Shown: positions 1 to 8,712, counted from the stretch's first letter. The stretch: 37,530 nt of DNA from Zoogloeaceae bacterium (GCA_031287525.1 JAITSU010000097.1:1-37530), one strand, 5' to 3'. Notes: generated from the sequence alone by a model not told the origin. Numbers and translations: made by a program.

Positions 1-1
1 C

Positions 2-55
2 TTGAGCGCGGTCAAGGGCAAGGTGACGCGGTTGCGGTTGGAGACGTTGCAGTAA
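2..55 (+). CDS. Possible C-terminal end of a gene entering from the left edge
   Basis: One plus-strand frame is open from the window edge to a TAA at 53-55 and would encode a basic tail ending in RLETLQ. It stops just before the repeat at 83, as a gene end would. The fragment is too short to assign a family, and chance openness is quite possible. Confidence 0.25.
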   Translation: MSAVKGKVTRLRLETLQ

Positions 56-82
56 GTCGTTGTCGTGCTTTTGGAGTCCGCG

Positions 83-208
83 ACCACCCCGTCAGGCTTC
101 GCCTGCCACCCCTCCGAAAAGGGGAATTTTACGTGTCTTCGTTTGGCTTATGTCCGTGTTTGACCAATTCCCCTCCCCTGGAGGGGGGGCGCGAAGCGAC
201 GGGGTGGT
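83..208. repeat. MITE-like element with ~45-bp imperfect terminal inverted repeats
   Basis: The left arm (83-128) starts ACCACCCCGTC and ends GGGGAATT. The right arm (166-208) is its imperfect reverse complement, starting AATTCCCC and ending GACGGGGTGGT. The interior is about 37 bp and non-coding. The structure fits a small non-autonomous repeat that folds into one long hairpin. No clear target-site duplication flanks it. Together with the terminator at 261-293 it accounts for most of the non-coding first 308 bases. Confidence 0.55.
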
Positions 209-260
209 AACGTGAGGAACACCAGGTACTGCAAATCTTTGCCGTAGAAAGATTAACAAA

Positions 261-293
261 TGAAAACGGTCGACATCACGTCGACCGTTTTCA
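261..293 (-). terminator. Intrinsic terminator of the CoA-transferase gene
   Basis: A perfect 14-bp inverted repeat (arms TGAAAACGGTCGAC and GTCGACCGTTTTCA, 5-nt loop) lies 15 bp past the stop of the minus-strand gene at 309. On the minus strand it is followed by TTTGTTAAT, and on the plus strand by TTTTCG, so it could work in both directions. Confidence 0.75.
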
Positions 294-308
294 TTTTCGC
301 GTTACCGC

Positions 309-1817
309 TTATTTCTCGCCGTGTTCGGCGAACCACCTGGGCATGAAGGAATAGACTTCTTCCAAGAGGTGCGGGGTGTGTTTACCGGGGGAGAGGCGGA
401 GCGCTCGGTCGTAGTATTCCTGCAAGGCGGGGCGGAATTTGGGGTGGGCGCAGTTTTCGATGATGAGTTTGGCGCGTTTTTTGGGGGAGAGTCCGCGCAG
501 GTCAGCCAAACCTTGTTCGGTGACGAGCACATGCACGTCATGCTCGGTGTGGTCGACGTGCGTGACCATCGGCATGATGCAGGAAATCGCGCCGCCCTTG
601 GCGGTGGAGGGGGTCATGAACATGGAGATGTAGGCGTTGCGGGCGAAGTCGCCGGAGCCGCCGATGCCGTTCATCATCGCCGTGCCTTGCTGGATGTGGG
701 TGGAATTGACATTGCCATAAATGTCCGCCTCAATCAGCGCGTTCATGGTAATCAGCCCCATGCGGCGGATGAGTTCCGGGTTGTTGGAGAGTTCTTGCGG
801 GCGCAGGATGATTTTGCTTTTCAGCGCCTTGCTGTTGGCGAGGAATTTTGCTTGCGCTTCCGGGCTGAAGGTGAGCGAGGTGGTGGAGGCGCAATCGAGC
901 TTGCCGGACAGGAGCAGGTCAAGTGTGCCGTCTTGCAGCACTTCGGTGTAAGCGGTGAGATGCTCGAAGGCGCCGTGTTGCAAGCCTGCCATCACCGCGT
1001 TGGCGACGTTGCCGACGCCGGATTGCAGGGGCAGCAGGTTTTGCGGCAGACGACCTTTTTTCACTTCGTGGGTGAGGAATTCCAGAATGTTGTTGGCGAT
1101 GGTCTGCGAGGTTTGGTCGGCGGGGGTGAAGGGCGCGCAGATGTCGGAAGCGTTGGTATTCACCACGGCGACGACTTTTTTCGGGTCGACGCGAAAACAG
1201 GGTTCACCGATGCGGTCAGAGGGTTTGACGATGGGAATCGGCAGACGATGCGGCGGCATGGCGGGACGGTAGATGTCGTGCATCCCTTCGAGGTCGGTGG
1301 TCTGGAATTCGTTGACTTCGAGAATGACTTTATCGGCGAGATCAATCCAGGTGGCGTTGTTGCCGACCGAGGTTGAGGGAATCAGGCGACCGTCTTCGGT
1401 GACGCCGACGATTTCGATGATGGCGTAGTCAAGCTTGCCGAGGAACCCGGCGGCGGCGAAGGGGGCGGCGTGCGAGAGGTGCATGTCAACATAGTCGATT
1501 TCGCCGCTGTTGATGCCTTTGCGACAATTGGTGTCGCCCTGGTAGGGCATACGGAAGCTCATCGCGCCCGCGCCGGCAATGGCGCCGTCGACGGAGGGGC
1601 CGGTGGACGCGCCTGTCCAGACGCCGACCTTGAAATCCTCTCCGGCTTCCCTGGCGGCGGCGGCGCGTTTGGCGAGCGCGACGGGAACGGCTTTCGGCGC
1701 GCCAGCGGGGGTGAAGCCGCTGCTGCCGATGGCAGCGCCAGAGGAAATCAGGGCGGCGGCTTCGTCGGCGCTCATGATTTTGCTGCGGAAAGAGGCGTTG
1801 AGGATGCGGTCAGACAT
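309..1817 (-). CDS. Acetyl-CoA hydrolase/transferase family protein (succinyl-CoA:acetate CoA-transferase type)
   Basis: This 502-residue protein has the full length of class I CoA-transferases of the acetyl-CoA hydrolase/succinate CoA-transferase family, which move CoA between short acyl-CoAs and acetate or succinate in the cytoplasm through a glutamyl-CoA intermediate. Visible family features are the N-terminal MSADEAAALI segment, a central TEVLQDGTLDLL segment where the catalytic Glu is expected, and the C-terminal MNGIGGSGDFARNAY and HVLVTEQGLADLRGLSP blocks. It is a single gene, divergent from atoDA, with a strong terminator after its stop. Hydrolase, succinate transferase and propionyl-CoA:succinate transferase cannot be told apart from sequence alone. 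The ATG at 1817 gives the expected N-terminus. Confidence 0.9.
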   Translation of the reverse strand: MSDRILNASFRSKIMSADEAAALISSGAAIGSSGFTPAGAPKAVPVALAKRAAAAREAGEDFKVGVWTGASTGPSVDGAIAGAGAMSFRMPYQGDTNCRKGINSGEIDYVDMHLSHAAPFAAAGFLGKLDYAIIEIVGVTEDGRLIPSTSVGNNATWIDLADKVILEVNEFQTTDLEGMHDIYRPAMPPHRLPIPIVKPSDRIGEPCFRVDPKKVVAVVNTNASDICAPFTPADQTSQTIANNILEFLTHEVKKGRLPQNLLPLQSGVGNVANAVMAGLQHGAFEHLTAYTEVLQDGTLDLLLSGKLDCASTTSLTFSPEAQAKFLANSKALKSKIILRPQELSNNPELIRRMGLITMNALIEADIYGNVNSTHIQQGTAMMNGIGGSGDFARNAYISMFMTPSTAKGGAISCIMPMVTHVDHTEHDVHVLVTEQGLADLRGLSPKKRAKLIIENCAHPKFRPALQEYYDRALRLSPGKHTPHLLEEVYSFMPRWFAEHGEK

Positions 1818-2128
1818 GGTGTGTTCCTGTTTGAAGGGTTGAAAAGCGTGGCGGCGCGGGTGAGCGACGAAACCGGCGGGAGCAAAAAAGCCCGCATTCT
1901 ACTCCGTGCTTGCGCTTGCGCGGAAGACGGTCGGCACGAATTCAAACAAAAAGTTGCAAAATTGCAAGTTAAACGCCGTTCGGCACTTTTCCATGCCTTT
2001 TCAGGGGTTTTACGCTCATGTTAGTTGCCTGAAACCTGTAACCCGCCTAGAATGTCCGGGGACAGGTCATTGGGTAAAAAAAGCGTATCCGCCTGTTTTC
2101 ACCAAGCATCATTATCAGGAGAAACACA
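1818..2128. other. Divergent intergenic region between the two CoA-transferase units
   Basis: This 311-bp stretch separates two divergently transcribed CoA-transferase units and must hold both promoters. I see no convincing gene in it. It contains a double TTGCAA motif (1954-1967) and an AT-rich run near 2090-2110. The Shine-Dalgarno sequence of atoD (AGGAG, about 2118) is at its right end. Confidence 0.6.
1954..1967. promoter_or_regulatory. Double TTGCAA operator-like motif
   Basis: Two copies of the self-complementary hexamer TTGCAA are separated by AA. RamB/PccR-type short-chain acyl-CoA regulators are known to bind TTTGCAAA-like sequences, and the motif lies between two CoA-transferase units. 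The link to such a regulator is inference; no regulator gene lies nearby. Confidence 0.35.
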
Positions 2129-2836
2129 ATGAAATCAAAAAGGTTGGAGATAGAAAAGGTTGCCTCGTTCCTGCGTGACGGGATGACCATCATGTATGGC
2201 GGTTTCATGGGAAATGGCACGCCGCCTCGCCTCATGCAGGCGATTCTTGATTCGGGCGTCAAGGATTTGACCATGATCGGCGACGACACGGCGTTTTCCG
2301 ACGCGACCAAAGGGCCGGAAGGCGTGGGATTGTTGATTCGCCATCATCGGGTCAAAAAGATGATTACCGGACACATCGGTCTCAACAAGGAAGCGCAGCG
2401 TCAGATGATCGCGGGCGAGATGGAAATTGAGCTTTCCCCCATCGGCACCATCGCTGAACGCATCCGCGCTGGTGGCTCCGGTCTGGGCGGCGTACTGACG
2501 CCAACCGGCGTGGGTACGACGGTTGCCGAAGACAAGCAGGATATTTCCTTGAATGGCAAGAAATACGACACCAAGCAGACCTTGAACATCAATGGCAAGG
2601 ATTATCTGCTGGAACTGCCGCTGGTTGCTGACCTCGCCGTGCTCGAAGCCGTCAAGTCGGACAAGATGGGCAACCTCGTTTATTACGGTTCGATGCGTAA
2701 TCATAACCCGCTCATGGCGCTCGCCGCGAAGACGGTCATCGTCGAAGCGCATGATGTCGTCGAAGTCGGCTACATCACGCCGGATGAGGTGATGACCCCC
2801 GGCATTCTGGTCGACTACATCGTGTACCCCAAATAA
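2129..2836 (+). CDS. atoD: Acetate/butyrate:acetoacetate CoA-transferase, subunit A
   Basis: This 235-residue alpha subunit of a two-subunit class I CoA-transferase works with the next gene to activate or release acetoacetate and other short-chain acids, feeding beta-oxidation or ketone-body use. The opening [22 protein letters not shown] matches the AtoD N-terminus as I know it, including the GGFMG glycine-rich CoA-binding segment. [16 protein letters not shown] and ARNHNP-like [12 protein letters not shown] follow in family order. The ATG is preceded by AGGAG. It ends 12 bp before the start of atoA, with the same strand and its own ribosome site, so the two form an operon. ScoA-type substrate use (succinyl-CoA:3-oxoacid) is the main alternative. 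Confidence 0.9.
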   Translation: MKSKRLEIEKVASFLRDGMTIMYGGFMGNGTPPRLMQAILDSGVKDLTMIGDDTAFSDATKGPEGVGLLIRHHRVKKMITGHIGLNKEAQRQMIAGEMEIELSPIGTIAERIRAGGSGLGGVLTPTGVGTTVAEDKQDISLNGKKYDTKQTLNINGKDYLLELPLVADLAVLEAVKSDKMGNLVYYGSMRNHNPLMALAAKTVIVEAHDVVEVGYITPDEVMTPGILVDYIVYPK

Positions 2837-2848
2837 AAGGAGAGAACC

Positions 2849-3532
2849 ATGACACAAGAATTGAGCGCCAAGGAATTCATCGCGCGCCGCATTGCGCTGG
2901 AACTGAAAGATGGCGATGTGGTCAATCTCGGCATCGGTCTCCCGACGCTGGTTGCCAACTACCTGCCGGAAGGCGTACATCTGATGCTGCAATCGGAAAA
3001 CGGCTTTCTCGGCATCGGTCCCGTGCCGGAAGATGTCCCCCCCATCGGCAAGCCGCGCATGGTGAACGCGGGCGGGCAACCGTGCAGCATCATTCCCGGC
3101 GGTTCCACTTTCGACACCTCGATTTCCTTCGCCCTGATGCGCGGCGGACACCTTGACGCCTGTGTGCTGGGCGGGTTGCAGGTCGATGAAAACGCCGACC
3201 TCGCCAACTGGATGGTGCCCGGGAAAAATGTTCCCGGCATGGGCGGCGCAATGGATCTCGCCGTTGGCGCAAGACAGGTCATCGTCGCTATGGAGCATAC
3301 CGCCAAAGGCGAAAAGAAAATCCTGAAAAAGTGCAACCTGCCGCTGACCGCCAAGGGGCGGGTATCCACCCTCGTCACGGAAAAGGCGCTGTTCCGCTTC
3401 CATGACGGCAAGCTGGTGCTGGAAGAATACGCCCCCGGCGTCAGCGTGGAAGAAATCCGCGCCGAAACCGAAGCGTCATTCACCGTTTCTGACAAGCTGA
3501 AAGAAATGGTAATCAGCCAAGTCGGGCTTTAA
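2849..3532 (+). CDS. atoA: Acetate/butyrate:acetoacetate CoA-transferase, subunit B
   Basis: This 227-residue beta subunit partners AtoD. It carries the SENGFLGIGP motif in which Glu50 is the expected catalytic residue forming the CoA thioester. VNLGIGLPTLVANYLP, VNAGGQPC, SFALMRGGH and DACVLGGLQVD are strongly AtoA-like, and the length matches the family. An AAGGAGAG ribosome site precedes the ATG. The stop at 3530-3532 is only 13 bp from the stop of bpt on the other strand, so the operons converge. Confidence 0.92.
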   Translation: MTQELSAKEFIARRIALELKDGDVVNLGIGLPTLVANYLPEGVHLMLQSENGFLGIGPVPEDVPPIGKPRMVNAGGQPCSIIPGGSTFDTSISFALMRGGHLDACVLGGLQVDENADLANWMVPGKNVPGMGGAMDLAVGARQVIVAMEHTAKGEKKILKKCNLPLTAKGRVSTLVTEKALFRFHDGKLVLEEYAPGVSVEEIRAETEASFTVSDKLKEMVISQVGL

Positions 3533-3541
3533 TCAGGTATA

Positions 3542-3589
3542 GGTGTCAGGCGACGGGTGACAGAGGCGGTTTTTCTGTCACCTGACACC
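3542..3589. terminator. Hairpin between convergent atoA and bpt
   Basis: The arms GGTGACAG and CTGTCACC can pair across a T-rich loop, extended by GGTGTCA with TGACACC after a bulge. The structure starts 10 bp after the atoA stop and overlaps the end of bpt. The poly-T is in the loop rather than after the stem, so intrinsic termination is possible but not certain. Confidence 0.35.
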
Positions 3590-4334
3590 TGTCACCTGTT
3601 TCCTGCTTTGCAAGCTCGCGCCAGATACCGTTTACATAGCCTTGAATCGGGTGAAAATTCGCCTTGTAGGTCATTTTGCGGGTTTCCCGTATCCAGTAGC
3701 CGAGATAGAGATAGGGCAGGTTGAGTCGCTGGCAGAGCGCGGCTTGCCAGAGGATGTTGTACGTGCCGTAAGACGCGCCCGGCACATCCGGGTCAAAGAA
3801 GGTGTAGACCGAAGAAATTCCGTCATCCAGCATGTCGATGATGCTGACCATCCGCAACACGCCGTTTTCCGTGAATTCCATCAAACGGGTTTCCATCGGG
3901 CTGTTGAGCAGGAATTGGCTATATTGCTCGTCGTTGTCTTCGTCCATGCCGCCACCGGGATGGCGTCTGGATTGGTAGCGGGCGTACAGGCGGTAATGCG
4001 CCTCGTCGTAGAGCAGCGGACGTTCGCGCGTTTCCAGATTGGCGTGGCGCTGCTTTGCGCGGCGTTGGCTGCGCGAAAGTTCCAGACGGTCGACGGGCAG
4101 ACGCACCGGCATACAGGCGCGGCAGGCGTCGCAGTGGGAGCAATAGATGAATGGCCCGCTGCGGCGAAAACCGGAGCGAATCAACTGGCTGTAAATGGCG
4201 GCGTCGATGAGGTGTACGGGCGTGGCGACCTGCGAACGCGCCATGCGGTCAGGCAGGTAGCTGCACACATAGGGCGCGGTGCTGTAAAACTGCAACAGCG
4301 AAAAAGGCAGGTGGGAATCGTCGGGCAAGCTCAT
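3546..4334 (-). CDS. bpt: Aspartate/glutamate leucyltransferase (Bpt)
   Basis: This 262-residue protein transfers Leu from Leu-tRNA to N-terminal Asp or Glu, making substrates for ClpS/ClpAP in the bacterial N-degron pathway. N-terminal family features are [20 protein letters not shown] and the cysteine-rich [28 protein letters not shown] and [11 protein letters not shown] follow. The frame is open upstream of 4334, but the ATG at 4334 gives the expected N-terminus ([12 protein letters not shown]) and overlaps the aat stop as TAATG, indicating translational coupling. The last ~20 residues (after LAKQ) are encoded by a heptamer repeat and hairpin, are not typical of the family, and look like a read-through tail. 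Confidence 0.92.
   Translation of the reverse strand: MSLPDDSHLPFSLLQFYSTAPYVCSYLPDRMARSQVATPVHLIDAAIYSQLIRSGFRRSGPFIYCSHCDACRACMPVRLPVDRLELSRSQRRAKQRHANLETRERPLLYDEAHYRLYARYQSRRHPGGGMDEDNDEQYSQFLLNSPMETRLMEFTENGVLRMVSIIDMLDDGISSVYTFFDPDVPGASYGTYNILWQAALCQRLNLPYLYLGYWIRETRKMTYKANFHPIQGYVNGIWRELAKQETGDRCQVTEKPPLSPVA
3571..3605. repeat. Five-unit heptanucleotide repeat inside the 3' end of bpt
   Basis: Read on the minus strand, five successive 7-mers are CAGGAAA, CAGGTGA, CAGGTGT, CAGGTGA and CAGAAAA. They encode part of the last ~20 residues of Bpt. Seven is not a multiple of three, so loss or gain of a unit would change the frame of the C-terminal tail only. Confidence 0.6.
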
Positions 4335-5044
4335 TACGGATTTCCCCAAGGCTGGGCGGCGGCATCGGCGCGCCAAAAGGCGGGTTTTGCCGCCATCGTC
4401 AGATTTTCCAGCCGCGCGATGAATTCCGCGCGTGAAATCTCGCGCGCGCCCAGAGAAGCCAGATGCGCGGTGTTCATCTGGCAGTCGATGAGTCCGAATT
4501 CCCGCGCGCGCAAAAAGCGCGCCAGATGGGCGAAAGCGATTTTGGACGCGTCGCGGCGGCGCGTGAACATGGATTCGCCATAAAACATGCGCCCGATGGC
4601 GACGCCGTACAGACCGCCGACCAGTTCGCCGTCCATCCAGGTTTCCACCGAATGCGCCCACCCCGCGTCGTGCAGGGCGCGATAGGCGGCGGCAATGTCG
4701 TCGGTAATCCAGGTGCCATCCTGTCCCGGTCGGGGCGTTTGGGCGCAGGCGTTAATGACTTGCGAGAATGCCGTATCCAGACGAACTTCGTAGCCCCCGC
4801 CGCGTAGCGTTTTAAGCAGGGAACGATGCAGACGAAACTCGGCGGGAAACAGCGCCATGCGCGGGTCGGGACTCCACCACAACACTGGCTCGCCCGCCGA
4901 AAACCAGGGGAAAATCCCCTGCCGGTAGGCTTGCAGCAAGCGGGGCAACGACAAATCATTACCTGCCGCCAGCAACCCGTTCGGCTCGCGCAGGGCTTGG
5001 GAGAGAGGAGGGAAGGGGGCGTTCCCTTGCAGCCAGGGAATCAT
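4334..5044 (-). CDS. aat: Leucyl/phenylalanyl-tRNA-protein transferase
   Basis: This 236-residue cytoplasmic enzyme adds Leu or Phe from aminoacyl-tRNA to proteins with N-terminal Lys or Arg, marking them for ClpS-dependent degradation. Family signatures are [63 protein letters not shown] and the ASKIAF stretch. Length is normal. It is the upstream gene of an aat-bpt pair with one-base overlap, so both branches of N-end tagging are co-expressed. The upstream gene (nlpC/P60 family) is on the same strand 46 bp away and may share a transcript. Confidence 0.95.
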   Translation of the reverse strand: MIPWLQGNAPFPPLSQALREPNGLLAAGNDLSLPRLLQAYRQGIFPWFSAGEPVLWWSPDPRMALFPAEFRLHRSLLKTLRGGGYEVRLDTAFSQVINACAQTPRPGQDGTWITDDIAAAYRALHDAGWAHSVETWMDGELVGGLYGVAIGRMFYGESMFTRRRDASKIAFAHLARFLRAREFGLIDCQMNTAHLASLGAREISRAEFIARLENLTMAAKPAFWRADAAAQPWGNP

Positions 5045-5090
5045 GGTGGCGGTGGTGAATAACGAAACTGCGCCGGATGGCGATCGTGCC

Positions 5091-5651
5091 TCAGTTGGTT
5101 TTTACGTCGGGGTTGATGTCAGTCGTGATGCCGTTGTCAATCAGGCGACGAGCGCCGTTGTAGCGTTGCACCCAATAACTGTTTTGCATACTTTCTACGC
5201 GCACGGCGCTGCCGTTGCGCGGAGAGTGCAGAAAATAATTGTCGCCCAGATAAATGCCAACATGCGAGAAGGCGCGGCGCATGGTGTTGAAGAACACGAG
5301 ATCGCCCGGCTTCAATTCTGCCTTGCCGACGACTTCTTCGCCCACATTCGCCTGTTCACGGGCGGTGCGCGGCAGAACAAGACCGGCGGCTTCGCGGTAA
5401 ACCAGTTGCACATAACCGCTGCAATCCAGCCCGGCGTCGGACGAAGCGCCGCCCGCGCGATAGCGGATGCCGACGAGCTCCAGACCTTTCAGGAGGACAT
5501 CCTGAGCCGCGTTGGAGTAACGTTCGAGAAATGATTTTTTTTCGTCGTGTTGCGCGCCGGTTTCGGCGAGGGCGGACGAAGAAAAAGTTGCTCCCGCTGT
5601 GGCGACGACAGCAAAAAGAGCGAGAATGATGGCTTGGCGAAATTCAGGCAT
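5091..5651 (-). CDS. Secreted NlpC/P60 (C40) peptidoglycan endopeptidase
   Basis: This 186-residue protein has a cleavable signal peptide (hydrophobic core about residues 7-22, likely cleavage after SSSALA near 29) and one NlpC/P60 domain. The catalytic Cys77 lies in LDCSGYV, His130 in FSHVGIYLG, and His142 in FLHSPR completes the expected triad. The family cleaves D-gamma-Glu-meso-DAP bonds in peptidoglycan stems in the periplasm. There is no lipobox Cys, so it is probably soluble. LysM or SH3 targeting domains are absent. It is divergent from the response-regulator gene at 5719, with 67 bp between them for both promoters. Confidence 0.9.
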   Translation of the reverse strand: MPEFRQAIILALFAVVATAGATFSSSALAETGAQHDEKKSFLERYSNAAQDVLLKGLELVGIRYRAGGASSDAGLDCSGYVQLVYREAAGLVLPRTAREQANVGEEVVGKAELKPGDLVFFNTMRRAFSHVGIYLGDNYFLHSPRNGSAVRVESMQNSYWVQRYNGARRLIDNGITTDINPDVKTN

Positions 5652-5718
5652 AGCCCGAATCTAGGCGAAACTGCCGATTTTGTAAACGATTGCCTTGTTT
5701 TGGAAGGAGAATTAAATC

Positions 5719-6837
5719 GTGTCCGACCTGCGCCGCATCCTGATTGTTGATGATTCCCGTATGGTACGCGCCTCGTTGGGGCGGCATCTGAACGGGGTGT
5801 ACGAGATTCGGGAAGAAGAAAATGGCGAATCGGCGTGGCAAACCCTGGTGCTGGATCACAGCATCGAAGCGGTCATCTCGGATTTGCAGATGCCGGTGCT
5901 GGATGGTTTCGCGCTTCTCGAACGGTTGCGCGGCTGCAAACTGAAGCGTCTGCGGGAAATTCCCTTTGTGCTGATTTCCGGCGACGATGACATGGAAACC
6001 ATGGACAGGGCGGAGCGCCTGGGCGTTTCCGATTTCATCAACAAGGGCATCAACGCGGCGGAGTTGAAAGCCCGACTGGGCAATCTGTTGCAGTTCATTG
6101 ATACCCGGCAAAGTCTGGAAGAAGCGCGTACTACGCAAACCCAAGACCCTGACAGCGGTCTGTTTACCCGTCGCTACATTGAGTTGCAGACCGCGCAGGC
6201 GCTTTCGCACGCTTTCCGGCATAACACCACCGTCAGCCTGATGATTATCGGCTTTGACCGTTACGCCGCGCTGGTCGATCAGCTGGGCGAACACAAGGCG
6301 TCGGAAATCGCCTTGCGCTTTGCCCGTCAGGTCGCCAGCAAGGTGCGTCGGGAAGACAGCCTGGGGCATTTTTCGCCGGGGCGTTTCGTCATTGTGTCGC
6401 CGGGAACATCGCCGGAATCCTGCGTGGTATTTGCCGAACGCCTGCGCCGCGCCGTGGCGGAGGCCGCCATCATTTCCGGTGGCAAGCGCCTGAAACTGAC
6501 CATGAGTGTTGGCGTCTCCAGTGTGCCGATGGATAAAACCACGGCGGCAGGCACCTTGATTGACCTGGCTTACGAACGCATGGAAAACGCCGTCACCGCA
6601 GGCGGCAACTGTACAAAATGCGGCGCTATAGACCCCACCGCGACCGTTCCGCTTTTGAATATCGGGCAAGCTTTGGAATTGTTGCGCGCCCGCCGTCCCG
6701 AAGTCGTGTTGCAACAACTGGGGCAACTGGGCGAACAGCTCTTGCCCCTGCTTGCGCTCATGCAAGACGAACTGGGCGTCAATCTGCAACTCGACGAACT
6801 GCATGAAAAATTGCGACAACGCAAACAGGCTGCCTGA
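5719..6837 (+). CDS. Response regulator with degenerate GGDEF domain
   Basis: This 372-residue protein has a receiver domain at about 5-120 (acidic D11/D12, phospho-acceptor D55 in VISDLQMP, Lys109) followed by a GGDEF-like domain at about 140-300. The domain keeps a DPDSGLFTRRY segment resembling the usual D-x-L-T-G-L-x-N-R-R, but the active-site loop reads SPGRF instead of GGDEF, so cyclase activity is unlikely. A ~70-residue helical C-terminal tail begins with a CTKC pair. The start is GTG at 5719, chosen because GGAAGGAG lies 9-16 bp upstream and the receiver fold starts immediately. No cognate kinase is adjacent. Confidence 0.88.
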   Translation: MSDLRRILIVDDSRMVRASLGRHLNGVYEIREEENGESAWQTLVLDHSIEAVISDLQMPVLDGFALLERLRGCKLKRLREIPFVLISGDDDMETMDRAERLGVSDFINKGINAAELKARLGNLLQFIDTRQSLEEARTTQTQDPDSGLFTRRYIELQTAQALSHAFRHNTTVSLMIIGFDRYAALVDQLGEHKASEIALRFARQVASKVRREDSLGHFSPGRFVIVSPGTSPESCVVFAERLRRAVAEAAIISGGKRLKLTMSVGVSSVPMDKTTAAGTLIDLAYERMENAVTAGGNCTKCGAIDPTATVPLLNIGQALELLRARRPEVVLQQLGQLGEQLLPLLALMQDELGVNLQLDELHEKLRQRKQAA

Positions 6838-6874
6838 TAACTGAATCCCCTGAAACGAGTACACTCCTGCACCC

Positions 6875-8302
6875 ATGTCCGAAGAAAAAACATTCAAAAA
6901 ATTCGGCGCTGGCAACTACGCCAGCGCCGATCCCGCCATTGCCCAATTGCGCTTGCCGCCGCATTCCATTGAGGCGGAGCAATCCGTACTTGGCGGGCTG
7001 TTGCTGGATAACAGCGCATGGGAACGCATCAGCGACCAGATTGTCGACACGCATTTTTACCGTGACGAGCATCGGCGCATCTTTCGCCAAATCAGCAATC
7101 TCCTGAATCAGGGCAAACCCGTCGACGTGGTGACGGTCGCCGAGGCGCTGGATACGGCGGGTGAGAGCGAACACACCGGCGGTCTTGCCTATCTTGGTGA
7201 ACTGGCCAGCAACACGCCATCAGCGGCGAATATCAAACGCTATGCCGAAATCGTGCGCGAGCGCGCCATCCTGCGGCAAATCGTGACAGTGGGTGATGAA
7301 ATCGCCGGTCACGCGCTGGCGCCAGCGGGACGCGACGCTCAAGTCATTCTGGACGAAGCCGAAGAGAAGATTCTCAAGATTCGCAAACAGGGTGAAAGCA
7401 GCAGCGAAAGCTTTGTGCACATCAATCCATTGCTTCAGGGGGTCATGGAGCGTTTGCAGGATTTGGTCGACCGTGACAATCCTGACGACATTACCGGCGT
7501 CCCCACTGGTTTTATCGATCTTGACCAGAAAACATCCGGCTTGCAACCGGGCGACCTGATTGTTGTCGCGGGGCGTCCCTCAATGGGGAAAACCGCCTTT
7601 GCCCTCAATATCGCCGAAAATGTCGCCGTGCATAGCGGTTTGCCAGTCGGCGTGTTCTCGATGGAAATGGGCGGCGAACAACTGGCGATGCGGATGCTCG
7701 CCTCCTGCGGTCGCCTTGATTCCCAACGCTTGCGGACGGGGCGGCTCGGTGACGAGGAATGGGGCAAGGTGACGGTTTCCCTCGGCAAGCTGCACGCCGC
7801 GCCGCTGTACATCGACGAAACCGGCGGTCTGAACCCGTTTGAGCTACGCAACCGCGCCCGCCGTTTGTATCACGAGCATGGCGGCAAGCTGGGCTTGCTC
7901 GTCATCGACTATATCCAGCTGATGAGTTCGTCGCGTCAAAACGAAAACCGCGCCACGGAAGTTTCGGAAATTTCCCGCTCCATCAAGGCGCTGGCAAAAG
8001 AATTGCATGTTCCCATCATCGCCCTCTCGCAACTCTCGCGGAAAGTGGAAGAACGCAACGACAAACGCCCGATGATGTCCGACCTGCGCGAATCCGGTGC
8101 CATCGAGCAGGATGCCGACGTAATCATCATGCTCTACCGCGACGAATACTACAAACCGGAAACCCAGGACAAAGGCATCGCCGAAGTCATCATCGGCAAA
8201 CAACGTAACGGCCCCACCGGGATCGTGCGACTGGCATTCCTGGGCGAATACACCCGTTTCGAGAATCTGGCGCAGGGCGGGTTTGCGGATAATCCTTATT
8301 GA
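6875..8302 (+). CDS. dnaB: Replicative DNA helicase DnaB
   Basis: This 475-residue hexameric helicase unwinds DNA at the replication fork and recruits primase. The N-terminal domain starts with LRLPPHSIEAEQSVLGGLLLDN. The RecA-like C-terminal domain has Walker A GRPSMGKT (about 233-240), the Walker B strand LLVIDYIQLM (about 341-350), and the LSRKVEERNDKRPMMSDLRESGAIEQDADVI block split over motif H4. There is no intein. Length is normal. It follows the response regulator by 37 bp on the same strand. The AT-rich accessory island begins immediately after its stop, so dnaB marks the left chromosomal border of the island. Confidence 0.97.
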   Translation: MSEEKTFKKFGAGNYASADPAIAQLRLPPHSIEAEQSVLGGLLLDNSAWERISDQIVDTHFYRDEHRRIFRQISNLLNQGKPVDVVTVAEALDTAGESEHTGGLAYLGELASNTPSAANIKRYAEIVRERAILRQIVTVGDEIAGHALAPAGRDAQVILDEAEEKILKIRKQGESSSESFVHINPLLQGVMERLQDLVDRDNPDDITGVPTGFIDLDQKTSGLQPGDLIVVAGRPSMGKTAFALNIAENVAVHSGLPVGVFSMEMGGEQLAMRMLASCGRLDSQRLRTGRLGDEEWGKVTVSLGKLHAAPLYIDETGGLNPFELRNRARRLYHEHGGKLGLLVIDYIQLMSSSRQNENRATEVSEISRSIKALAKELHVPIIALSQLSRKVEERNDKRPMMSDLRESGAIEQDADVIIMLYRDEYYKPETQDKGIAEVIIGKQRNGPTGIVRLAFLGEYTRFENLAQGGFADNPY

Positions 8303-8319
8303 AATATCCGGTTTGTCGA

Positions 8320-8712
8320 ATGATGAAATCATCAAGAAAAATTCTTAAAATAGCCGTGTTTTTTTGGTTGATTGACGTGTTATTTTTGATGAGTTCTTAC
8401 CTTTTTATGTGGTTGGCTAACATTACCGGATATCCAAATGGTGTAATTTTACAGGAGATGTGGTGGCTGGCACATGATGATATAGGACATTACATTATTC
8501 CTTATATCTTCCCTGTAATAACAAATCATCCTCCTTATCCTGGTGATGTTGCGTGGTTTATGTTTGAAATTTTATGTTCAATCAAATTCTTTTTTATAGG
8601 TATTGTATTGGCTTTATTTATTACTTTATACAATTTCATGATGAAAAAAACAGACCCATTATCTCCAGATAGAGCGCCAGATACTCACGATTTGTACGAG
8701 AGAGAAAAATGA
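8320..8712 (+). CDS. Hypothetical multi-pass inner-membrane protein
   Basis: I do not recognise this 130-residue protein. It has a hydrophobic segment near the N-terminus (roughly 8-30) and another near residues 85-110 (FEILCSIKFFFIGIVLALFITLY), with a loop containing WWLAHDDIGHYIIPYIFP. The C-terminal tail is charged. The frame is open from a TTG overlapping the dnaB stop, but ATG at 8320 or 8323 is more likely. Base composition is much more AT-rich than dnaB, suggesting horizontal origin. It overlaps the next gene by ATGA, so the two form a translationally coupled pair at the left end of the island. An immunity or accessory role is a guess from context. Confidence 0.6.
   Translation: MMKSSRKILKIAVFFWLIDVLFLMSSYLFMWLANITGYPNGVILQEMWWLAHDDIGHYIIPYIFPVITNHPPYPGDVAWFMFEILCSIKFFFIGIVLALFITLYNFMMKKTDPLSPDRAPDTHDLYEREK

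Noticed and set aside
321..1376. A 351-residue plus-strand frame opposite the acetyl-CoA hydrolase/transferase gene
   Set aside because: Shadow of a recognised gene, with a low-complexity Gly/Val/Phe pattern.
2135..3403. A 422-residue minus-strand frame opposite atoDA
   Set aside because: Shadow of two clearly recognised genes; the translation is rich in His, Gln and Arg and resembles no protein.
5043..5534. A plus-strand frame opposite the NlpC/P60 gene
   Set aside because: Shadow frame; the minus strand has the complete catalytic triad and signal peptide.
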